From an uncultured Alistipes sp. (lineage in GTDB: Bacteria > Bacteroidota > Bacteroidia > Bacteroidales > Rikenellaceae): DNA of 30,439 nucleotides. Below are positions 17,073 through 24,662 of this stretch, in pieces. A program made the translations under genes and the position numbers. Under the pieces are notes generated by a model. It was not told the origin of the DNA, searched no databases, and saw nothing but the letters and a program-made list of their open reading frames with translations. Numbering within the stretch: the first letter of the stretch is position 1; each line of letters starts with the position of its first letter. The stretch spans positions 1 through 30,439 of the forward strand of contig CAJTYA010000023.1 of assembly GCA_910583985.1 (NCBI GenBank), in the 5' to 3' direction.

Positions 17073-17080
17073 CAAATATA
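17073..17080 (-). promoter_or_regulatory. -7 box next to the second operator
   Basis: On the minus strand TATATTTG, identical to the lacI promoter box. It points toward the EEP/BACON gene 218 bases away, which would give an unusually long leader without a recognised ORF. Confidence 0.6.
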
Positions 17081-17828
17081 CCTCTTTATTTTTCAGAACA
17101 AGAATCGGGAGCCGGGAAAATTCCGGACAGGAAAAGAAAGAGAAACGAAGAAAACCACCGGCCGCAACGGAAACGGTCCTCGCCGGACGGACAGACAAAA
17201 CGGCTCGTTCACGGACTCACCGGACAAGGAACGGCGACGGATCTGCCTTCGGCCGCGCGGCTTCTTCGACCGACACGACCAGAGCACCCTATTTACAGGA
17301 AAGGTCGCAGCCCCGGTCGTCCGCTCCGGACACCGCAACTAAAGATTGACAGGACAAGAGGGCGCCCGACGACTTTCCGACAACCGCGTTTCGGGAGGGC
17401 CACGGACACGAGGACTGGACCGTCAGGAACGAAGGCATCGCCCCGAAACTCCGCCGCGTCGTCCGTTCGTCGCACCCCGTCCGGCCTCCGAAACTCCGCC
17501 GGGCTCCCCCCCGCAACGGGAGAACGGCCGAACAATCGCACGACGCCGAGCCGTCCGAACCGCCGGCACAAGACGATTGAGGACCTTTTCCGGACCAGCA
17601 ACGACAGCGGCATACGGCACAATCCGATTCCGCTCCGCGACGCCACGCCTCCGGACTCCGCCGCCGCACCTATCCAACCCGGACACCGGAAACCGGATGC
17701 AACGGCTCTCACCCAGCCGCCGGCATCCCGATTCGGGGGAACCGTCCGTCGTCTACGGTGCGGCGAGAACAAAGGGGTCCCTTTCCGACATACGCCCTAA
17801 GACACACGGTTCCGGGCCGGCGGGCCTT
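17081..17828. other. GC-rich region without a supported gene
   Basis: About 0.75 kb lies upstream of the operator-bearing promoter and downstream of glgB. Frames are open on both strands without any recognisable protein. No T-tailed hairpin for glgB was seen. Confidence 0.6.
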
Positions 17829-19868
17829 TCACTCCTCGATCCGAGCCAGCACGAGCGCCGCACGGCTCAGGTTGTAAATCCGGATGGAAGGACGGGTTTC
17901 GCCCCCGTCGATCGTTTCGGGAAAACTGAACGCCTCGACGGCGGGGTCGATTCTCCCCTGCCCCCCGAATTCCCGCGCATCGGTGCTCAGCACGACGCGG
18001 TAACGGCCGGGCCGGGGAACCGGGACCGGATAGTCGGGCAGCGAAAGGGAAGGATGCCAGTTGAATACGAAAACGACGTCGCCGTGCGAAAAGACGATCG
18101 TCTTGTTTTCCGGGTCCATTTTCCAGTTGTAGGCATATCCGTCGCTCAGGATGCCGTAGCGCGAGACGAGAGAAAGCATCGCCTTGTCGAAGGCCGCCAG
18201 AAGACCGTACCGCAAAAACCCGTTCTCCGCGAGGCTCCACATCCGCCGGGCATGCCGGTAGCTCCAGCCGTTGCCCTCGCGCGGAAAGTCGATCCATTCG
18301 GGATGCCCGAACTCGTTGCCCATGAAGGCGAGGTAGGCCTGCCCGGCCAGCGAAATCGTAAAGAGACGGATCATCTTATGCAGGGCCATGCCCCGTTCGA
18401 CGACGAGGCTTTCCGTCGCCCGATCCATATCGGTATACATCCGGCGATCCATCAGCCTGAAAGCGATTGTCTTGTCGCCGACCAAGGCCTGATCGTGCGA
18501 CTCGCAATAGGCCACCGTCCGGACATCGGGCAGGCGGTCGGTCATCGTGCGCCACATCTCCCCGATGTCCCACTCCTCGTCGGGCACCTCTTCGAGCAGC
18601 CGAATCCAGAAGTCGGGCACGGCCATGCCGAGCCGGTAATCGAAGCCGACGCCCCCTTCGGCGAGGGACACGCACATGCCCGGCATGCCGCTGACATCCT
18701 CGGCCACGGTCACCGCATGCGGTCTCAGGTCGTGGACGAGACGATTGGCCAGCGTCAGGTAGGCCAGCGCGTCGCCGTTCACGTCGGAGAAGTATTTTTC
18801 GCGGTCGTCAAACTCCGTATAGCCGTGGTGGCGATAGATCATCGACGTCACGCCGTCGAAACGGAAGCCGTCGAAACGGAACTCCTCCATCCAGTACTTG
18901 ATGTTCGAAAGCAAGAAATGACGCACGCGCTCCTTGCCGTAGTCGAACACCTTGGAGTCCCAGTAGGGCTGGTCGCCGGAGGGGCCCGGCGGCGAGTAGA
19001 GGTGATCGGAGCCGTCGAGCTCGTTGAGCCCTTCGCGAAGGTTTCGCACGTAGTGGGAATGGACGAGGTCCATGATGACGGCCAGCCCCATTTCGTGCGC
19101 CGTGCGGACGAGCTCCTTGAGTTCCTCCGGCGTGCCGAAGCGCGAGGAGGGCGCGAAAAAATTGCTCACGTGGTAACCGAAACTGCCGTAATAGGGATGC
19201 TCGGCCACGGCCATCAACTGCACGGCATTGTACCCGGCCTCGCGGATGTAGGGCAGGACGAGGCGGGTAAATTCGGCATAGCTTCCGACGCCCTCGCTCT
19301 CCTGTGCCATACCGACGTGGCATTCGTAAATCAACAGACTGCCCACCGAAGCGATGTCGAACGCATCGCCCCGCCAGTCGAACGGCACCGGAGGCGCCCA
19401 GAACTGTCCGCAGAAATCTTTCGTCCGCTCGTCCTGCACGACGCGACGGATGTAGGAGGGAATGCGCTCCAGCCATCCGTTGGCTCCGTGGACCAGCATC
19501 TTGACCCGCGAACCGTGGACCAGCCTGTCGCCGAACGTCTCGTCGGGCAGGAAAATCGACCACACGCCGTCCGCACCCTTCCGGAGCGGAAGTTCGGTAC
19601 GCCGCCAGCCGTTGAAATCGCCGAACAGGTACACGTCCTCGGCTTCGGGCAACCACTCGCGGAACCACCGCCCCCGCGACAGAGGGTCGTACTGGAATCC
19701 GAAATAGAGGTAGCCGTTGGCGTAATCGACGATCGACCCGCTGTTTTCCTCGATCTCCGAAAGCAGGGCCCGGTAATACCGGTAACGGGCCATCAACGGT
19801 TCGCGGCACGGTTCGAGCCACGGGTCCCGCTCCACGAACGGCAGGACGTCCAACGCTTTTTCTCTCAT
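17829..19868 (-). CDS. glgB: 1,4-alpha-glucan branching enzyme (GH13, eukaryotic-like subfamily)
   Basis: The product is 679 residues, the size of GH13_8-type branching enzymes. It transfers alpha-1,4 glucan segments to form alpha-1,6 branches in glycogen. An N-terminal CBM48-like part contains LFGDFNGWRR (81-90). The catalytic barrel has region I DLVHSH (267-272), region II GFRFDGVTSM with nucleophile Asp338, region III TVAEDVSG with Glu390 as acid/base, and region IV ESHDQALVGDKT with Asp459, then FMGNEFGHPEW. Start: ATG at 19868 gives the normal N-terminus and is preceded by GGAGGTTGAAA, an unusually good Shine-Dalgarno for this phylum. No other glycogen gene is adjacent. The cytoplasmic location is inferred from the absence of a signal peptide. 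Confidence 0.96.
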   Translation of the reverse strand: MREKALDVLPFVERDPWLEPCREPLMARYRYYRALLSEIEENSGSIVDYANGYLYFGFQYDPLSRGRWFREWLPEAEDVYLFGDFNGWRRTELPLRKGADGVWSIFLPDETFGDRLVHGSRVKMLVHGANGWLERIPSYIRRVVQDERTKDFCGQFWAPPVPFDWRGDAFDIASVGSLLIYECHVGMAQESEGVGSYAEFTRLVLPYIREAGYNAVQLMAVAEHPYYGSFGYHVSNFFAPSSRFGTPEELKELVRTAHEMGLAVIMDLVHSHYVRNLREGLNELDGSDHLYSPPGPSGDQPYWDSKVFDYGKERVRHFLLSNIKYWMEEFRFDGFRFDGVTSMIYRHHGYTEFDDREKYFSDVNGDALAYLTLANRLVHDLRPHAVTVAEDVSGMPGMCVSLAEGGVGFDYRLGMAVPDFWIRLLEEVPDEEWDIGEMWRTMTDRLPDVRTVAYCESHDQALVGDKTIAFRLMDRRMYTDMDRATESLVVERGMALHKMIRLFTISLAGQAYLAFMGNEFGHPEWIDFPREGNGWSYRHARRMWSLAENGFLRYGLLAAFDKAMLSLVSRYGILSDGYAYNWKMDPENKTIVFSHGDVVFVFNWHPSLSLPDYPVPVPRPGRYRVVLSTDAREFGGQGRIDPAVEAFSFPETIDGGETRPSIRIYNLSRAALVLARIEE

Positions 19869-20026
19869 TTTCAACCTCCGTATTATCGGCAATGAAAGGT
19901 ACCGAATTTCCCGAAACCGACAAAATAAACGGGGAAATATTCCTCGGTCGTCCCAAAGAACCGGCTTTGCCGCCGCGAACCGGGCTTTTGCCCGCATCCG
20001 CTATTCTTTTCGACGAATATATTCCC

Positions 20027-20034
20027 TATATTTG
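20027..20034 (+). promoter_or_regulatory. -7 box of the peptide transporter gene
   Basis: TATATTTG matches TAnnTTTG exactly, 42 bases upstream of the ATG at 20077. A clear -33 TTTG at the right spacing is not present; a TTTT lies 16 bases upstream. Confidence 0.65.
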
Positions 20035-20076
20035 TCCTCCGGAAACGCATTCAACCTCAAACTTAATTTATAAATC

Positions 20077-21600
20077 ATGTTCAAAAACCACCCCAAGGGA
20101 TTGCTGCCCGCCGCTCTGGCCAACATGGGAGAGAGATTCGGATTCTACACGATGATGGCGATCCTGACCCTGTTCCTGATGTCCAAGTTCGGACTGGACA
20201 AGACCCATGCGGGCATCATCTATTCGGTGTTCTACTTCTCGATCTACATTCTGGCCTTCGTCGGCGGCCTGATCGCCGACAAGACCCGCAACTACAAAGG
20301 CACGATCCTTACGGGGCTGATCGTCATGGCCGCCGGCTATCTGCTGATCGCCATTCCGACCCCCACGCCGGTGAGCAACCTGCCCCTCTTCCTGACCGTC
20401 ACCTGTCTGGGCCTGCTCACCATCGCGTTCGGCAACGGCCTCTTCAAAGGCAACCTGCAGGCGTTGGTAGGCCAGATGTACGACAACGAGAAATTCGGCA
20501 AGATGCGCGATTCGGGCTTCTCGCTGTTTTACATGTTCATCAATGTCGGTGCCATTTTCGCCCCGATGGCCGCCATCGGCGTGCGCAACTGGTGGCTTTC
20601 GACCAAAGGCTTCCTCTACAACCCCGACCTTCCGGAGCTCTGCCACGGCTTTTTGGGCGGAACGCTTTCGCCGGACGCCGCGGCCCGTTTCGAGGGACTG
20701 GCCGCCGAAGTGAGTAAAAACGGCATCCCGACCGACATGACGGCTTTCGCCGCGGAATACCTGAACGCATTCGCCACGGGCTTCCACTATGCTTTCGCCG
20801 TAGCCATCGTGGCGATGGCCATCTCGCTGGTCATCTTCATCGTCAACCGCAAGAACCTGCCCGATCCCCGCAACGCGGCCGCCGCGAGCGACGGCAAGCC
20901 CGGTGCGGCAGAGGTACAGATGGCGGCCAAAGAGGTGCGTCAACGCATCTGGGCGCTGGCGGCCGTCTGCGCCGTGGTCATCTTCTTCTGGTTCTCGTTC
21001 CACCAGAACGGGCTGACGCTGACGTTCTTCGCCAAAGACTACACGCTGCTCAAAATAGGTTCGTTCGACCTCTCGGCCGAAATCTTCCAGTCGATGAACC
21101 CGTTCTTCGTCGTTTTCCTCACGCCGCTGGTACTGGCCTTCTTCGGCTTCATGCGGGCCAAAGGCAAAGAGCCCTCCACGCCGGCCAAGATCGCCATCGG
21201 CATGGGAATCGCGGCTTTCGCCTACGTCGTGATGATGCTCGGTTCGCTCAACGTCCCCACCGCCGCCGAAGTGACGGAAATGGGCGGTCTTGCGGACGCC
21301 CAGCGCGTAACGCCGTTCCTGCTCATCGGCACGTACCTGATTCTTACCGTCGCCGAACTGTTCATCAGCCCGCTGGGCATTTCGTTCGTATCGAAAGTAG
21401 CGCCGCCCCAGTACCAAGGCATCATGCAGGGTGCGTGGCTGGGCGCGACGGCCGTCGGCAACCAACTGCTGTTCATCGGTGCCATTCTCTACGACACGAT
21501 TCCCATCTGGCTTACATGGGGTACGTTCGTGGTGGTCTGCCTGATCTCGATGACCGTCATGTTCTCGATGCTCAAATGGCTGAACCGGATCACGAAATAG
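20077..21600 (+). CDS. POT-family (PTR2) oligopeptide transporter
   Basis: The product is 507 residues with the helix pattern of a major-facilitator protein (12 or 14 membrane segments). Family marks are NMGERFGFY at 16-24, FKGN at 123-126 and the PTR2 signature FYMFINVGA at 151-159. POT proteins import di- and tripeptides with protons. The usual ExxERF motif has Asn16 in place of the first Glu, which in other members takes part in proton coupling; this may be normal for a Bacteroidota subgroup. A polar insert at about 170-220 (SPDAAARFEGLAAEVSKNG) lies between membrane segments. It is a single gene with its own promoter and terminator. Confidence 0.93.
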   Translation: MFKNHPKGLLPAALANMGERFGFYTMMAILTLFLMSKFGLDKTHAGIIYSVFYFSIYILAFVGGLIADKTRNYKGTILTGLIVMAAGYLLIAIPTPTPVSNLPLFLTVTCLGLLTIAFGNGLFKGNLQALVGQMYDNEKFGKMRDSGFSLFYMFINVGAIFAPMAAIGVRNWWLSTKGFLYNPDLPELCHGFLGGTLSPDAAARFEGLAAEVSKNGIPTDMTAFAAEYLNAFATGFHYAFAVAIVAMAISLVIFIVNRKNLPDPRNAAAASDGKPGAAEVQMAAKEVRQRIWALAAVCAVVIFFWFSFHQNGLTLTFFAKDYTLLKIGSFDLSAEIFQSMNPFFVVFLTPLVLAFFGFMRAKGKEPSTPAKIAIGMGIAAFAYVVMMLGSLNVPTAAEVTEMGGLADAQRVTPFLLIGTYLILTVAELFISPLGISFVSKVAPPQYQGIMQGAWLGATAVGNQLLFIGAILYDTIPIWLTWGTFVVVCLISMTVMFSMLKWLNRITK

Positions 21601-21635
21601 TTTTCCTCCGGACAAGAGAAACCGCAAACAACGAA

Positions 21636-21675
21636 AAAGAGGGCGTCTATTCCGATAGACACCCTCTTTCGTTTT
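21636..21675 (+). terminator. Terminator of the peptide transporter gene
   Basis: A 15-position stem (21636-21650 with 21655-21669, one C/A mismatch) has the tetraloop TCCG, followed by CGTTTT. It begins 35 bases after the stop codon. Confidence 0.88.
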
Positions 21676-22264
21676 ATCTTATATCGTCCGTCCACCAACG
21701 CTGCGGGCGAAGACAACGACACCCCGATCCGTCTACAAGCGTTCCCCCGACCGCAAAAACGGCCACGCCCCCGAAACGGGACCGCACAGCTTCGGTTTCG
21801 GGAGCTGCGTGCCTTCCGCCGCAAAGGAGAGCACACGCGAAATCGGTCCGACCGTTCCCGCGACGGTAAAAACGGCTTCCGCATGTAGGAAGCGATACGC
21901 ATCCCTTCCGACCGCGACGGTTTCCCGCGGCACGAGCGACAGGCTTCGGAGAAAGACGCCCCTTTCGGGCAACCTTTTTCCCGACGGCACCTTACTCATA
22001 CGGCACAACCGCATACCGGACTCCGGAGCCCATCGGCAGGCATCGTTCCCGCACAGGCCGTACCCGACGACCGTTCTCCTCCCCCAAGGCACGACTTCAT
22101 CGGAACCGGAGGCGATCGCCGTCTTCCGGGTCTTCGTTGCGGAATGCAGGTCCTCGCACGGGCCGACGGTACCGCACCCTCCATCTCGGACGGACGGCGC
22201 CCCGTCATCGGGAAATCGGATAAAAGAGCGAATAGGGTCGTTGCGCCGCTTCGTACCGCATCGT
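21676..22264. other. GC-rich region without a supported gene
   Basis: About 0.6 kb lies between two convergent transcription units, each with its own terminator. A minus-strand frame at 21733-22092 gives a vaguely protein-like sequence but no family I recognise, no promoter and no leader. I do not call it. Confidence 0.55.
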
Positions 22265-22298
22265 AAAAAACATCGGTGCGGGAGCGCATGCGATACGA
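22265..22298 (-). terminator. Probable terminator of the acetyl esterase gene
   Basis: The hairpin ATCG-GTGCG / CGCAT-CGAT (22272-22280 with 22285-22294, one G bulge, loop GGAG) is followed on the minus strand by a T6 run (complement of 22265-22270). It lies about 25 bases after the stop at 22319. Confidence 0.6.
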
Positions 22299-22318
22299 CC
22301 TACGCGACGGGCCTGCGC

Positions 22319-23644
22319 CTATTCTTCTTCGCGCAGCCGGTTCAGATAGGCCTTCATGGCCCGGCGGGAATTTTCCTCGCCCTCGCCGGACTGGATATGT
22401 CCCATGGACAAGCGGAGGATGTGCTTCTCGCACGGCAGGCGGTTGTACATCGAATAGACCGTCGTGGGCGGGCATACCGAATCGATCATGCCCACCGTGA
22501 CATAAGTCGGAGCTTTCACATGCCGGGCGAAATTCACCACATCGTAATAACGGGCCGCCTCCAACTGCCGGGCATCGGGTTCGCCGTCGGGACACTGCAC
22601 CCAATGGGGCCAACTGCTCGTGCGGTCGACCGTCATCCCCGTATGGTCGCACATGGCGGGAATTTCGGCGCACACCAGATCGACGCGCGAATCGAGGCAT
22701 CCGGCCATGATCGCCTGCGCCCCGCCCTGACTGCATCCCTGGACGAAGAGCGTCCGTCCGTCCCACTGCGGCATGGATGTAATCACGTCGAGCGCCCGGA
22801 GCAGCCGCATCACCATGTCGTGGAAAAACATCGCGTCCCGGTCGTCGCGCCCTGCCAGATAATAGTTGTGCAGCTCGCCGTTCTCCAGATCGCGGTAATA
22901 GCTTTCGGGCTCGTTGTTCGGCAGTCCGTGCACGTTGAAATCGAGCACGCACAGCCCGTCGTGGGCCCAATGGACCGTCCAGTCCGTGCGGGAGCTTTTG
23001 ACTCCGGCGCCGTTGAGCGTGACGAGGGCGGGCAGACTCCCCTTCTCCGCGCCTTTGGGATAGGCATAACTGGCGGAAAACGCACCGGGCAGGCAATCGG
23101 CCTGCACGTCGAACACGGCGACCGTCGTATCGGCCGGATAATCCAGCGGCGTGACTCGGACGTTCAGCGGGATCCGGGCCTGTTTCTTCTTTTCCCGCAT
23201 CCAGTAGGCGAGAAAATCCTTCGGTTCGGGCATACTCGCCTCGATCCGTTCCGGATCGACGGCGGCTCCGGCCATCGCCTCGACCGCCTCGCCGGCCGGC
23301 GTCGTATAGCGGACGGCGCATTGCAGGAAGCCGGGATCGGCGATCGACCCTCCGGCGAGAAGGGCCCGGCCCTCCCTCAGCGAGAGCGTGCCCTCTTTTT
23401 TCGGCGTCCACGTATCTTTGGTCACGCGCCACTCGATTTCGGCCTCCCAGACGGGCGCTCCGTCCTGCGACAACGTCACGACGAAACGGACCTCCTCGCC
23501 GCAGGCATACGGCACGGAGTCCCGTTCGGAGGCGACGCTCAGGCGATAACCGTCCGCTTCGCTGCGGGGCCACTGCCCCCACGCGAGAGTTCCCGGACAC
23601 AACAAAGCCAGCCACAGGGCCGACACGACGGATCGGAGTTTCAT
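22319..23644 (-). CDS. Exported acetyl esterase, CE7 / AXE1-like
   Basis: The product is 441 residues with an N-terminal signal peptide (cleavage near AWG-Q, residue 23-24). A beta-sandwich of about 100 residues (30-130) precedes an alpha/beta-hydrolase domain. The catalytic triad can be placed at Ser305 (GCSQGG), Asp388 (GMIDSVCPPTTVY) and His416 (MGHIQSG); the DxxCPP pattern is characteristic of the acetyl xylan esterase AXE1/CE7 family, which removes acetyl groups from xylan oligosaccharides and similar sugars. ATG at 23644 is chosen for the signal peptide. It is a single gene, divergent from the metallo-hydrolase gene and separated from it by 241 bases; no exact promoter box was found. 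Confidence 0.92.
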   Translation of the reverse strand: MKLRSVVSALWLALLCPGTLAWGQWPRSEADGYRLSVASERDSVPYACGEEVRFVVTLSQDGAPVWEAEIEWRVTKDTWTPKKEGTLSLREGRALLAGGSIADPGFLQCAVRYTTPAGEAVEAMAGAAVDPERIEASMPEPKDFLAYWMREKKKQARIPLNVRVTPLDYPADTTVAVFDVQADCLPGAFSASYAYPKGAEKGSLPALVTLNGAGVKSSRTDWTVHWAHDGLCVLDFNVHGLPNNEPESYYRDLENGELHNYYLAGRDDRDAMFFHDMVMRLLRALDVITSMPQWDGRTLFVQGCSQGGAQAIMAGCLDSRVDLVCAEIPAMCDHTGMTVDRTSSWPHWVQCPDGEPDARQLEAARYYDVVNFARHVKAPTYVTVGMIDSVCPPTTVYSMYNRLPCEKHILRLSMGHIQSGEGEENSRRAMKAYLNRLREEE

Positions 23645-23855
23645 AACGATACAGTTTCGGTTCGCACTCGGATTCGATGCGCCGCAGGGGCGCCGCACGC
23701 GCCTTCCCTTCCGGAGGAAGGCGGTTCCGCGATACAAGATCGCAATTATCCGCCACAAAAACAAGTCCCCGGCCGATAACCGCTCCGCCGCACGCCTCCC
23801 CCCCGACGAAAAACACGGGGCGGCCGGCGGATTCGGCGGTCTCCTTTATTTTTCG

Positions 23856-23863
23856 TACCTTCG
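23856..23863 (+). promoter_or_regulatory. Weak -7 box for the metallo-hydrolase operon
   Basis: TACCTTCG fits TAnnTTTG except for one base and lies 22 bases before the ATG at 23886. The region just upstream is the only AT-rich part of this divergent intergenic space. Confidence 0.35.
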
Positions 23864-23885
23864 GCACCGAAAACGGGAATACGAC

Positions 23886-24662
23886 ATGAGACTGACTTTT
23901 CTGGGCACGGGTACCTCGCAGGGCGTCCCGGTCATTTCGTGCCGGTGCAGGGTATGCCTCTCGCCGGACGAAAAGGACAAGAGACTGCGCACGTCGGCCC
24001 TCGTCGAAACGCACGGCACGACGATCCTCATCGACGCGGGACCGGACTTCCGCCAACAGATGCTCCGGGCCGACGTCCGGAGGCTCGACGGCATCCTGCT
24101 CACGCACGAGCACAAGGACCACATCAGCGGACTGGACGACGTGCGGGCATTCAATTACACGACCGGCCGGCCGGTCGATCTGTACGCCGAGCCGAGGGTA
24201 CAGCAGCGCGTCCGGCAGGATTTCGACTACGCCTTCGCGGAACATCCCTATCCGGGCGTACCCGAAATCGAACTGCACGCCATTTCGCCCGACACGCCGT
24301 TTCGCGTGGGCGATGTCGTCGTCGAACCCGTCCGGGGCCTGCACTACAAACTGCCCGTTTTCGGATTCCGGATCGGACCGCTGGCCTACCTGACCGACAT
24401 GAACAGCATCGAACAGAAAGAGCTCGACAAGCTCGCCGGCGTGGACACGCTCGTCGTCAACGCGCTGCGCAAAGAGCCCCACCTTTCGCACTTCACGCTG
24501 GAAGAGGCGCTGCGAATCTGCCGCCGGGTATCGCCCCGTATCGCCTACTTCACGCACGTCTCGCACCAGATGGGACGCCACGCCGAGGAAGAGGCCGCCC
24601 TGCCCGAAAACGTCCGCTTCGCCTACGACGGATTAAGCATCGAAATACCCGAACGACCATGA
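23886..24662 (+). CDS. PhnP-like metallo-beta-lactamase-fold hydrolase
   Basis: The product is 258 residues. The N-terminus GTGTSQGVPVISCRCRVC resembles the structural zinc knuckle of PhnP/RNase Z-like proteins. The catalytic metal motif THEHKDH is at 73-79 (HxHxDH), followed by GLHYKLPVFGFRI, YLTDMNSI and a C-terminal FTHVSHQMG. Relatives are phosphodiesterases that act on cyclic phosphates or small phosphoesters. It is cytoplasmic. Its stop codon overlaps the start of the radical SAM gene (ATGA), so the two products are probably made together. The substrate is unknown. Confidence 0.92.
   Translation: MRLTFLGTGTSQGVPVISCRCRVCLSPDEKDKRLRTSALVETHGTTILIDAGPDFRQQMLRADVRRLDGILLTHEHKDHISGLDDVRAFNYTTGRPVDLYAEPRVQQRVRQDFDYAFAEHPYPGVPEIELHAISPDTPFRVGDVVVEPVRGLHYKLPVFGFRIGPLAYLTDMNSIEQKELDKLAGVDTLVVNALRKEPHLSHFTLEEALRICRRVSPRIAYFTHVSHQMGRHAEEEAALPENVRFAYDGLSIEIPERP

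Noticed and set aside
17346..19895. Long plus-strand frame opposite glgB
   Set aside because: Antisense shadow; no signal, domain or promoter.
20068..21627. Long minus-strand frame opposite the peptide transporter
   Set aside because: Antisense shadow of a clear POT gene.
21996..24581. Minus-strand frame of about 860 codons over the esterase and metallo-hydrolase genes
   Set aside because: Runs in a wrong frame of the esterase and antisense to the hydrolase; low-complexity translation.
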